The position numbers were made by a program, and so were the translations under genes. A stretch of 64,000 nucleotides of DNA, from contig NZ_KV917376.1 of NCBI RefSeq assembly GCF_002019695.1, forward strand, positions 1,449,293 to 1,513,292, given 5' to 3'. How positions within the stretch are numbered: position 1 is the first letter of the stretch; each line of letters starts with the position of its first letter. The notes under the pieces were generated by a model. That model was not told the origin of the DNA, searched no databases, and worked only from the letters and a program-made list of their open reading frames with translations. This document shows positions 7,230-15,982 of the stretch, piece after piece. Source of the DNA: Evansella clarkii (lineage in GTDB: Bacteria > Bacillota > Bacilli > Bacillales > Salisediminibacteriaceae).

Positions 7230-9053
7230 TTGAGTTATCGCTTACGTTTGTCTTTATTAATTCTCGTCGACTCTATTATCGTCCTATTTTCTGTTTTCTT
7301 AAGCTATTGGCTACTTTTAACAACCTCTTCAGTTATGGTGCCACTAGCAATAGTGGTGAGTTCTGCATCGTTATTTGCATTTCATCACCTCTTTGCCCAC
7401 TTTTTTAAATTGTATAAACGAGTTTGGGCTTATGCGAGCATTCAGGAATTAATTGCTATATTTAAAGGGGTGAGCTTATCTGTTGCGGCAACTGGTCTCA
7501 TTCAGCTGATCGCTTTTCAGGGGATTTATACTCGTACGTTATTAATCACATGGATGCTGCATATTCTCCTTATTGGTGCTTCGCGTTTTTCGTGGAGGCT
7601 TATCCGTGATACTAAGTTCGCTGTCAATAAAGATAATACACGGGCACTGATTATTGGAGCTGGTTCTGGAGGGACGATGGTTGCCAGACAGCTTTTAAAC
7701 AGTGAGAATTCTGAGCTTCATCCAGTAGCGTTTATTGATGATGACTTCTCGAAACAAAATCTTGAAATTATGGGCTGCCCTGTTGTGGGAAAAACAAAGG
7801 ATATTGAAAAAGCCGTGGAAGAACACGACATCGAACATATTATTATTGCGATTCCTTCCATGAAAAAATCAGAAATCAATCATATTTTCCAGCAATGCCT
7901 TAACACAAAAGTGAAAACTCAGATCATGCCTTCTGTAGAAGACATCATGGCAGGGAAGATTTCAGTAAGCCAGATGCGTGATGTGCAGGTGGAAGATCTG
8001 CTCGGCAGAGATCCTGTAGAGCTTGACACTGGAGCGATTTCGAACAAGCTCACTGGAAAAACAGTATTGGTTACTGGTGCTGGCGGATCGATTGGTTCGG
8101 AAGTTTGCCGCCAGGTTTGTGGCTTTAACCCAGGAAAACTTATTCTCCTCGGCCATGGAGAGAACAGCATTTATACGATTGAAATGGAATTAAGAAATAC
8201 GTTTAGTGAGATTGAAATCGAGCCAGAAATTGCAGATGTCCAGGATGCTGAGCGTATGAATGAAGTGTTGCAAAAATACAGGCCGGACGTAGTTTACCAT
8301 GCAGCTGCCCATAAGCATGTACCGTTAATGGAAAGAAATCCTCACGAAGCGGTTAAAAATAATGTGATCGGCACAAAAAATACTGCCGAAGCGGCAGATG
8401 CGGCAGGGGTAAAAACATTTGTAATGATCTCCACAGATAAAGCAGTAAATCCAACGAGCGTAATGGGAGCAACGAAACGGATCGCAGAAATGGTCATCCA
8501 GCATATGGACATGGTTAGCAGCACGAAATTTGTTGCAGTACGGTTTGGTAATGTACTAGGAAGCCGTGGAAGTGTAATTCCTTTGTTCAAAAAGCAGATT
8601 GCAGCCGGTGGCCCAGTTACAGTAACACATCCCGAAATGGTACGTTACTTTATGACAATTCCTGAAGCATCACGACTTGTCATCCAGGCGGGTGCTATTG
8701 CGAAAGGCGGAGAAGTATTTGTCTTGGATATGGGGGAACCAGTAAAGATAGTAGATCTGGCTAAAAACCTTATTAGGTTATCTGGATTCAGTGAAGAAGA
8801 GATTGGTATCAAATACTCTGGAATGAGACCGGGAGAGAAACTGTTTGAAGAACTTCTCGGTGAGAATGAAGTTCATAGTGAGCAAATTTATCCTATGATT
8901 TACAGAGGGAAAACTCCTACCGTGAATATATCAGTAATATATGATTTGATAAAGGAATTTGAAAAAAGCCCTAACACTGAGCTACGGGAGTGTCTGTTAA
9001 ATATTGCACATTTTAAACTTCGTGAGTTAAAGTATTTGGAGTTAGCGAAATAG
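7230..9053 (+). CDS. epsC: UDP-sugar 4,6-dehydratase, large membrane form (EpsC/CapD/PglF type)
   Basis: 607 residues from TTG 7230, which has AAGGAGG 6 bases upstream. Four N-terminal membrane helices (to about residue 120), a first Rossmann domain (IIGAGSGG, about 142), and a second catalytic SDR domain with NAD motif GAGGSIGSE (about 283), AAAHKHVP, and NPTSVMGATK (about 407). The catalytic Tyr of ordinary SDRs is replaced by Met, the Ser-Met-Lys triad typical of this family. The expected reaction is UDP-GlcNAc to the UDP-4-keto-6-deoxy sugar, the first step to bacillosamine-like sugars; the aminotransferase next door would use the product. The symbol is by similarity to B. subtilis epsC. 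Confidence 0.9.
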   Translation: MSYRLRLSLLILVDSIIVLFSVFLSYWLLLTTSSVMVPLAIVVSSASLFAFHHLFAHFFKLYKRVWAYASIQELIAIFKGVSLSVAATGLIQLIAFQGIYTRTLLITWMLHILLIGASRFSWRLIRDTKFAVNKDNTRALIIGAGSGGTMVARQLLNSENSELHPVAFIDDDFSKQNLEIMGCPVVGKTKDIEKAVEEHDIEHIIIAIPSMKKSEINHIFQQCLNTKVKTQIMPSVEDIMAGKISVSQMRDVQVEDLLGRDPVELDTGAISNKLTGKTVLVTGAGGSIGSEVCRQVCGFNPGKLILLGHGENSIYTIEMELRNTFSEIEIEPEIADVQDAERMNEVLQKYRPDVVYHAAAHKHVPLMERNPHEAVKNNVIGTKNTAEAADAAGVKTFVMISTDKAVNPTSVMGATKRIAEMVIQHMDMVSSTKFVAVRFGNVLGSRGSVIPLFKKQIAAGGPVTVTHPEMVRYFMTIPEASRLVIQAGAIAKGGEVFVLDMGEPVKIVDLAKNLIRLSGFSEEEIGIKYSGMRPGEKLFEELLGENEVHSEQIYPMIYRGKTPTVNISVIYDLIKEFEKSPNTELRECLLNIAHFKLRELKYLELAK

Positions 9054-9212
9054 GTAATAGCTCTTAAATAAGTTATTTTGATAAATAAATAAACGATCTT
9101 CAATTTGTACCGATTAGGAACTAGTTCAAGTGTTTAGGTAGTTAACTTAATGGCTTAGTAACTAAACTAAAACTTACTTAATAACAGTAACTCTAAAGTG
9201 AGGTAAAAATAT

Positions 9213-10424
9213 ATGATTAATTCAACAGCAAGAAGGAATATTCTCTTTTCTCCACCAGATATTTCCGATGTGGAAATCGAAGAAGTGATAAAGACATTAA
9301 AGTCAGGCTGGGTAACAACTGGACCCAGAACAAAAGAATTTGAGAAAAGAATTGCTGAATACATTGGTACAAAAAAAGCTGTTTGCTTAAATTCTGCAAC
9401 TTCTGCTATGGAGTTAACACTTCGTATTTTAGGTATTGGACCGGGAGATGAAGTTATAACTTCCGCCTATACCTACACAGCCACCGCATCAGTCATAAAT
9501 CATGTGGGGGCTAAAATAGTGCTGGTAGATACTGCCCCAGATTCATTTGAAATGGACTATTCAAAATTAGCTGATGTAATTACTGATAAGACAAAAGCTA
9601 TAATACCTATAGATATTGCGGGGAAAATGTGTGATTATGAGGCGATATTTAGAATAGTAGAAAGTAAAAAAGATATATTTAAAGCAAATAATGATCTTCA
9701 AAAGTTATTCAATAGAGTAATAGTAATGACAGATGCAGCCCATGCCTTTGGAGCTAAAAGAAATGGCTTAAATTGTGGACAAGTAGCAGATTTTACTTGT
9801 TTTTCATTCCATGCAGTAAAGAATTTGACCACTGCTGAGGGTGGAGCTGTTGTTTGGTCAAGTATACCAGGATTAGATGAGGAGTGGCTTTATAAGCAGT
9901 ATATGCTCTATAGTTTGCATGGTCAGTCAAAAGATGCTCTATCTAAAACGCAAAAAGGTTCATGGGAGTATGATATTCTATATCCCGCCTATAAATGTAA
10001 TATGACAGATGTTATGGCGGGTATAGGTTTAATACAATTAAAAAGATACGAACAATTAATAAATAGACGTAGAGAGATTATCGAGATGTATGATAAAGCA
10101 TTATCTCCAATAGGCATTAAAACTTTAAAGCATTATGATGATAATTATTTATCATCCGGACATCTTTATTTAGCAAGAATACCAGGAATAAATGAAGACG
10201 AAAGAAATGGGATAATAAGTAAATTAGCCGAAAAGGGCGTTTCGAGTAATGTGCATTATAAGCCACTCCCAATGTTTACGGCTTATAAAAAATTAGGTTT
10301 TGATATAAGAGAGTTTCCTAATGCTTATAAGCAATATGCTAATGAAATTACACTTCCACTGCACACTTTGTTGAGTGACGAGGATGTGGAGTATGTTATT
10401 AGGAGTTTTATATCAGTAGTATGA
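9213..10424 (+). CDS. PLP-dependent sugar aminotransferase (DegT/DnrJ/EryC1/StrS family)
   Basis: 403 residues; ATG preceded by GTGAGG. The fold is clear: GWVTTGPRTKEFE at the N-terminus, LNSATSAME, GDEVITSAYTYTATAS, DAAHAFGA (Asp binding the pyridine nitrogen), and SFHAVKNLTTAEGG with the Schiff-base Lys (about residue 201). It should convert the 4-keto-6-deoxy-UDP-sugar made by the preceding dehydratase into a 4-amino sugar, as PglE-type enzymes do. There is a 159-base gap to the dehydratase. From here to about 19083 the DNA is clearly more AT-rich than before, which suggests an exchangeable serotype-like cassette. Confidence 0.9.
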   Translation: MINSTARRNILFSPPDISDVEIEEVIKTLKSGWVTTGPRTKEFEKRIAEYIGTKKAVCLNSATSAMELTLRILGIGPGDEVITSAYTYTATASVINHVGAKIVLVDTAPDSFEMDYSKLADVITDKTKAIIPIDIAGKMCDYEAIFRIVESKKDIFKANNDLQKLFNRVIVMTDAAHAFGAKRNGLNCGQVADFTCFSFHAVKNLTTAEGGAVVWSSIPGLDEEWLYKQYMLYSLHGQSKDALSKTQKGSWEYDILYPAYKCNMTDVMAGIGLIQLKRYEQLINRRREIIEMYDKALSPIGIKTLKHYDDNYLSSGHLYLARIPGINEDERNGIISKLAEKGVSSNVHYKPLPMFTAYKKLGFDIREFPNAYKQYANEITLPLHTLLSDEDVEYVIRSFISVV

Positions 10425-10537
10425 GCGGTTAATCAGCTGAAGTTGGCAGGGATAAATATTCTCATTGATATGAAAGGTGCTATATTCCAGAACTTATAGT
10501 GAGTTCATATGATATGAGAATTGAAGGGGGATATTTA

Positions 10538-11485
10538 ATGGAATACAAAATATTAACAGTTTCTGAATTGGCGGCTCTGACTGATCAATTTTGTCATTTA
10601 TATAGAAAATGTTTTACAAGTCCCATTAGCAAAGATATTGTTAGATGGCGTTATCTCGAGAATCCATTAAATGAACTTCTTGTTTGTGTGGCAGTTGATA
10701 ATGGCCGAGTAATTGCTAATACTGCTGCATCCCCTTGCGAGTTTTTTAATAACGGAATAATAGAGAAAACCGCAATCTCTTTAAACTTAATGATTGATCC
10801 AGACTACAGAGGGAAAGGAATATTCACTGATATAACATCTAAACTTTATAAATATATGGAAGAGAAAGGATACAAATCTGTCCTGGGCTTTCCTAATTAT
10901 CTCTCTAACCCTACATTCGTAACTAAGTTAGGTAGACAAACAATTTATGAGATACCGACTTTAGAATTAAATTTAACAGACGTAAGATTAAAAAAAACAA
11001 ATACTGCTCACATATTAGAAGACGATCAATTTACTTTAAATTACTCTGAATATAGTCATGAAAGCCGTTCATTATATTTATATAAAACACGTGAATATCT
11101 GAGATGGCGATATTATAAAAATCCAATAAATAATTATAAAAACTTTATTATAAAAAACGAATTAGGCCACGTAAGGTCTTTTATAGTCTGCAAAGAATAT
11201 CATGATAAACTTAATATTGTTGATTATTGTTTCAATGAAAGTTCAGACATCGAACCATTAATAAATAGTGCAATAAAATATGCGCTAGATATTAAAAAAA
11301 GCTATGTAACAGTTTGGTCACAAATAGGAACAGACGAGCATTTGTTAATGCAGTGGTTAGGTTTTAGAAACAATTATCCAATAACATATTTTAGTGGGAA
11401 AATATTAGGAATAACTGAGAACCTTAATGAATTTTATGATTATAGAAATTGGTTTATTAATATGGGTGATGACAACGTGTACTAA
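10538..11485 (+). CDS. GNAT-like acyltransferase of the polysaccharide operon
   Basis: 315 residues; the ATG at 10538 has a GGGGGAT site, longer readings do not. A GNAT-type core is visible in the N-terminal half (LMIDPDYRGKGIFTDI, the acetyl-CoA loop). A RWRYxxNP motif occurs twice, at about residues 37 and 188, which suggests an internal duplication or the paired GNAT domains seen in some exopolysaccharide operons. From its place after the aminotransferase it may acetylate the 4-amino sugar, a step carried out by PglD-like enzymes elsewhere. The substrate is inference. Confidence 0.65.
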   Translation: MEYKILTVSELAALTDQFCHLYRKCFTSPISKDIVRWRYLENPLNELLVCVAVDNGRVIANTAASPCEFFNNGIIEKTAISLNLMIDPDYRGKGIFTDITSKLYKYMEEKGYKSVLGFPNYLSNPTFVTKLGRQTIYEIPTLELNLTDVRLKKTNTAHILEDDQFTLNYSEYSHESRSLYLYKTREYLRWRYYKNPINNYKNFIIKNELGHVRSFIVCKEYHDKLNIVDYCFNESSDIEPLINSAIKYALDIKKSYVTVWSQIGTDEHLLMQWLGFRNNYPITYFSGKILGITENLNEFYDYRNWFINMGDDNVY

Positions 11486-11527
11486 ATATAAAAAAAAGAA
11501 AATGTTTATAAAGGTAGGGGGTTCAGT

Positions 11528-12715
11528 TTGAAAAAAATACTAATCATTGGTGCTGGTTTCCTTCAATCTTTTGTTATTAAAAAGGCAAAAGAGTTGGGGT
11601 ATTACACTATTGCAATAGATAAAAATCAATATTCGCTAGGCTTTCAATACGCTGATGAATATGGAATTGTTGACATTGTTGATCAAAAAGCTTGTTTAGA
11701 ATATGCTATCTCTAAGGGTATTGATGGGGTAATAACCGCTGCTACAGATTATGGAGTACTTTCGACAGCTTATATTGCAAGAAAAATGAGGTTGCCAGGT
11801 CTTAATTATGAAGTAGCAAAAGTTATAAAAGATAAATATAAAATTCGCAATATGTTGTTTGAAAATAAGGTAGACGATGTATCGCAATATTACGAGGTTT
11901 ATAATAAAGACTTTGTTGATAATTTAAAAGATAATATAAAATTCCCAGTCATGGTCAAACCTAGTGATGGCTCAGGTAGTAAGGCCGCTAAGAGGGTAGA
12001 TTCATTTGTAGAGATGAAAGATGCTTGTAATGAAGCGATAAGAACATCTTTGGTGGGGAAGGCATTAATAGAAGATTTCATTGAAGGAGAAGAGTTTGGG
12101 GTTGAATCCTTTGTGTACAAGGGAGAAGTCCACATACTTGGAGTTTTAGGGAAAAAAATGACAAGTCCACCAGATTACGCTGAATTAGGACATTATATGC
12201 CTAGTCGATTAGATAGCGAAATGAAGATTAAAGAAGTTGTAAGAAATGCTATTAGATCACTGAATATCAACTTTGGTGCAGTAAATATGGATGTATTAGT
12301 TACTGAAGATAACCGTGTGTGTATTGTGGATGTGGGAGCGAGAATGGGTGGGAATTTAATAGGATCCCATATTATTCCTAAAAGTACAGGGATTGATTAT
12401 ATGAGAATTCTTATTCGAGCTGCTGTAGGAGACGAAGTTGATTTGAAAGCTCACAACAACGGCGGGTGTATTGTTACTCGGTTATTGGCGTTAAAACCAG
12501 GTAAAATAAAAAGTTTACCAGATTTTGAAAAAATAAAAGAAGAATACAAAGTTGACATATATCACGATCTTAAAGTTGGGAGAGAAATCAGAGAATACCA
12601 TAATAACATAGATGGTTGTGGATACGTTGTTTCTATGCTAGATGATATTAAAGATGCAGCAAGCCGAGCTGAGAAGGCGAAAAGATCAATTGATTTAGGG
12701 ATCATTAGAGAATAA
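11528..12715 (+). CDS. ATP-grasp ligase, carbamoyl-phosphate-synthase-like
   Basis: 395 residues from TTG 11528 with an AGGGGG site. N-terminal Rossmann-like preATP domain (KKILIIGAGFLQSFVIKKA), then the ATP-grasp domain: FPVMVKPSDGSGSKA (ATP-binding loop, about 139), ALIEDFIEGEEFGVE, NMDVLV and IVDVGARMGGN (metal ligands, about 268-280). Such enzymes join a carboxylate to an amine through an acyl phosphate. In this operon it could add an amino acid or other carboxylate to an amino sugar or to the polymer. Substrates cannot be told from sequence. Confidence 0.75.
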   Translation: MKKILIIGAGFLQSFVIKKAKELGYYTIAIDKNQYSLGFQYADEYGIVDIVDQKACLEYAISKGIDGVITAATDYGVLSTAYIARKMRLPGLNYEVAKVIKDKYKIRNMLFENKVDDVSQYYEVYNKDFVDNLKDNIKFPVMVKPSDGSGSKAAKRVDSFVEMKDACNEAIRTSLVGKALIEDFIEGEEFGVESFVYKGEVHILGVLGKKMTSPPDYAELGHYMPSRLDSEMKIKEVVRNAIRSLNINFGAVNMDVLVTEDNRVCIVDVGARMGGNLIGSHIIPKSTGIDYMRILIRAAVGDEVDLKAHNNGGCIVTRLLALKPGKIKSLPDFEKIKEEYKVDIYHDLKVGREIREYHNNIDGCGYVVSMLDDIKDAASRAEKAKRSIDLGIIRE

Positions 12716-12744
12716 ATGAATTCTAACTTGTAAGGAGTGAAGTT

Positions 12745-13377
12745 ATGTATAAAACGGTCTTTAAACGCATCCTTGACATTACAGTGGGTATTGTTGGACT
12801 ACCAATATTTATATTGTTTGTTATTGTTTTCGGGTTCATTATTAAGCTTGAAGATAGCGGGCCTATATTTTATAAAGCGGAGCGCATAGGCAAAGATAGA
12901 AAAATATATTCGATGTATAAGTTTAGGTCGATGAAAGTAAATGCCCCGAAATTATTAAATCCAGATGGTAGTACTTATAACGCTACCGATGACCCAAGAG
13001 TAACAAAAATAGGGAGATTTATGAGAGAAACTAGTATAGATGAGACCCCCCAGCTCTTAAATGTGCTTAAAGGTGAGATGAGTATAGTAGGCCCGCGTGC
13101 TAGTTTAGCAACTGCGCTTGACACCTTTAAAAGTGACGAACTTGATAAAATGAAGGTCAGACCGGGGATTACTGGCTACACACAGGCGTACTTTAGAAAC
13201 GGCTTATCTAATAGGGAAAAAAGAATTAAAGATGCTTGGTATGCAAATAACGTGTCCCTGTGGTTAGATATGAAAATTTTTATGAAAACTATTTCAACTG
13301 TTTTAAGAAAGGAAGGGTTATATACAAATACGTCAGGAAATGAAACGTCAGAAGTTAAGAAAGATATCAATGTTTAG
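12745..13377 (+). CDS. phosphoglycosyl transferase (initiating sugar transferase, PglC/EpsL type)
   Basis: 210 residues; ATG with AAGGAGTGA. Bacterial sugar transferase family: one N-terminal re-entrant or membrane helix (about 10-33), a DSGPIFYKAERIGK segment, YKFRSMK, the DDPRVTKIGRFMRETSIDETPQL region with the Asp-Glu catalytic dyad, and SIVGPR. It moves a sugar-1-phosphate onto undecaprenyl phosphate, the first membrane step. Its small size puts it with monotopic PglC-like enzymes, which act on diacetyl-bacillosamine and related sugars, consistent with the dehydratase/aminotransferase/acetyltransferase upstream. Confidence 0.9.
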   Translation: MYKTVFKRILDITVGIVGLPIFILFVIVFGFIIKLEDSGPIFYKAERIGKDRKIYSMYKFRSMKVNAPKLLNPDGSTYNATDDPRVTKIGRFMRETSIDETPQLLNVLKGEMSIVGPRASLATALDTFKSDELDKMKVRPGITGYTQAYFRNGLSNREKRIKDAWYANNVSLWLDMKIFMKTISTVLRKEGLYTNTSGNETSEVKKDINV

Positions 13378-13487
13378 AATTTAGAAGAAAAAGTACCTGT
13401 ATGCACATATATATGTAACTACTCATATTTACACATGAAAAATTAAGAGTGATATAATTATTTGTTAATGGTGGGGGATATAAATAG

Positions 13488-14465
13488 ATGAAATACATTT
13501 TCAATAAAATTAAGAAAGTAAACCAACATATAGAAAGATACATTGATACAAAAAATAATTTCCTTTTGAAGATTACAATTTATTTTGATATTTTATATTC
13601 GATTTTAAGATACGGGATGAATTTAGATGAATATTTTCAATATAAATTTTTCGGAAAAAGACACTATGAGAAGAAAAGCTTTTTTGTATATAGAAAGCGT
13701 ATGTTAATAGTTAATAAATACAATAGCTTTGAAGACATGAAAATATTTGATGAGAAACCCTTATTTAATCAAGAATTCAAAGAATTTGTAAATAGAAGAT
13801 GGATGAATATTAAAAATAATACTTTTGATGAATTTGTCAATTTTACAGAAAGCTTTAGAGAATTTATTGTTAAACCATCTAACGGGTATTATGGGTTAGG
13901 TGTTAGAAAAGAGTCTATAAATAACGAGGTCAATTTACGAGATTTATATAAAAAATTAGTGGAAGAAGAGGCTCTAATAGAAGAAGTGGTTAGTCAGTTA
14001 GATGATATAGCAGAATTTAATCCTTCTTCAGTAAATACACTTCGTGTAGTTACAATGAATCAAGGGCAAGGAAGAGTAGAAGTAACAACAGCTAATTTAA
14101 GAGTCGGAAATGGTGTTGACAAGTGTGCGGACAATTTTCATCATGGTGGTATTGCCTCATTAATTGATATAGAAACTGGTATAGTTAAAACTACTGGAAT
14201 TGATAAATATTTAAACACTTATGTTAAACATCCTATTAGTGGGAAACAAATTGTTGGTTACGCTATACCATATTGGAATAAGGTTAAGGAAACTGTAAAA
14301 GAAGCCGCTTTAATTAAGCCAACAGTAGGGTATGTTGGGTGGGATGTTGCAATAGGAAAAGATGGTAAGATTATCATTATAGAAGGGAACCCTAAGGCAG
14401 ACCCGGATGTCTCTCAATTACCAGACGGGAAAGGGAAGTGGCATCTATACAAAAAGTTTGTTTAA
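13488..14465 (+). CDS. sugar-transfer associated ATP-grasp protein
   Basis: 325 residues; ATG 13488 with GGTGGGGGA upstream. It resembles the ATP-grasp family found in polysaccharide clusters (PF14397 type): VKPSNGYYGLGV (ATP loop, about 128), EALIEEVVSQ, NPSSVNTLRVVT, VGWDVAI, and the metal-binding IIEGNPKADPD near the C-terminus. It probably ligates an amino acid or similar group to a sugar. It is the second ATP-grasp in the operon and is not closely similar to the first. Confidence 0.78.
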   Translation: MKYIFNKIKKVNQHIERYIDTKNNFLLKITIYFDILYSILRYGMNLDEYFQYKFFGKRHYEKKSFFVYRKRMLIVNKYNSFEDMKIFDEKPLFNQEFKEFVNRRWMNIKNNTFDEFVNFTESFREFIVKPSNGYYGLGVRKESINNEVNLRDLYKKLVEEEALIEEVVSQLDDIAEFNPSSVNTLRVVTMNQGQGRVEVTTANLRVGNGVDKCADNFHHGGIASLIDIETGIVKTTGIDKYLNTYVKHPISGKQIVGYAIPYWNKVKETVKEAALIKPTVGYVGWDVAIGKDGKIIIIEGNPKADPDVSQLPDGKGKWHLYKKFV

Positions 14466-14601
14466 CTATCATTTATGGAACTTCTCACCTGCCCCCTAGT
14501 TAACTATCAGAAAAAGGGTGAATAATCTCTTATGTATTTACCGAAAAATTAATTAATACTTAAATAATTTTAATGAGCAAGTATAAAGGAAGAGGGACAA
14601 G

Positions 14602-15597
14602 ATGAATAACAAAATTGACTTTGTAATCACCTGGGTTGATGGAAATGACCCTGAATGGCAAAAAGAGAGAGCCCAATTTTCTAATTTTAGTGGTGATAAC
14701 CGGAGTGTACGTTTTCGGGACTGGGATAATTTACAATACCTTTTTCGAGGCATTGAAAAATTTACCCCGTGGGTAAATAAAGTTTACTTTGTAACTTGGG
14801 GACATACACCTTCATGGCTTAATGAAAATAATCCAAAATTGAAAATTGTAAAACACACAGAATTTATACCTCAAAGGTACTTACCGACTTTTAATTCACA
14901 TACAATTGAGCTGAATTTACATCGAATTCAGGGACTGTCAGATAGGTTTGTATATTTTAATGATGATACGTTTATAACCGGTCATATGAAGGAAACTGAT
15001 TTTTTTAAAAAGGGTTTACCTTGTGATTCTGGAGTATTAAGCCCGGTAATTGGGAATTTTAGAGGTTCTATCTCATCAATTATCATAAATAATATGGAAA
15101 TAATTAATTCTAACTTTACAAAAAATGAGGTATTGAAAAATAATTTAGGTAAGTGGTTCAACCCTTTATATAAAAAGGATAACATTAATACATTTTTGCT
15201 GCTACCTTGGAAAAAATTTGTAGGATTTAAAAATCCACACTTGCCAGTTTCTTATTTAAAGGAAACCTTTAACCATCTTTGGGAACAAGAGCATGAATTA
15301 CTTGATGATACATGTGAGTTTAAGTTTAGAAATAAACAGAACATTAATCATTGGTTAATGAGGTATTGGCAACTAGTAAATGGAACGTTCACTCCGAGAG
15401 ATACAAATATTGGATACTGTTATAGTCTTACCAATAAAAATGAAAAAGTATTTAATGCAATAAAAAACCAAAAGTATAAGTTAACATGTGTGAACGATAA
15501 TGACAGTGATCCCATTTCAAACTTTAATTTGGAAAAAGATTTATTAAAGAAGGCATTCCACAATATTCTCCCGGAAAAGTCTTCTTTTGAAATGTAA
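14602..15597 (+). CDS. Stealth family sugar-phosphate transferase
   Basis: 331 residues; ATG with AAGGAAGAGGG upstream. Stealth conserved region 1 at the N-terminus (DFVITWVDGNDPEW), then region 2 (RFRDWDNLQYLFRGIEKF...VYFVTWGHTPSWL) and the FVYFNDDTFI active-site segment. Stealth proteins are hexose-1-phosphate transferases that make phosphodiester-linked capsule polymers. Its presence suggests a phosphate-bridged or phosphate-decorated polymer here. Length is typical of short Stealth proteins. Confidence 0.88.
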   Translation: MNNKIDFVITWVDGNDPEWQKERAQFSNFSGDNRSVRFRDWDNLQYLFRGIEKFTPWVNKVYFVTWGHTPSWLNENNPKLKIVKHTEFIPQRYLPTFNSHTIELNLHRIQGLSDRFVYFNDDTFITGHMKETDFFKKGLPCDSGVLSPVIGNFRGSISSIIINNMEIINSNFTKNEVLKNNLGKWFNPLYKKDNINTFLLLPWKKFVGFKNPHLPVSYLKETFNHLWEQEHELLDDTCEFKFRNKQNINHWLMRYWQLVNGTFTPRDTNIGYCYSLTNKNEKVFNAIKNQKYKLTCVNDNDSDPISNFNLEKDLLKKAFHNILPEKSSFEM

Positions 15598-15970
15598 CTT
15601 TTTTCGAATGAAGGGTAGACTTGGCATCTAGGGTTTTGACTAACGATAATAGCTTTTGTAAAATTTTTCATACAAGAAGCAAGTAATAGAGGCTTTAGAT
15701 TACGTCAATTTTTAAAACACAAACTCTAATGACTCTACTTTGATTTGTTCTAGTAAATAAGATAACAGTTTAGAAGTGGTCTATATGCCAATTTACTCCA
15801 TTAGCACCGTTAATTAGATACAGTTAGTTAGTAAAATTTCACATGATTTTTTGAAGGGATAGGGAACTATGAGCTTTAAAATCGTACTAATACGATTTAG
15901 CGTGTATATTGACGCTAAAGGAATTATATGAACATACTCTATCTCCAATAAAAGAATACATGTATAAAAA
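15598..15970. other. non-coding gap inside the capsule operon
   Basis: About 375 bases of AT-rich DNA between the Stealth and polymerase genes. I see no terminator with a T tract, no conserved ORF and no clear promoter. Confidence 0.4.
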
Positions 15971-15982
15971 ATGGGTGGTCTT

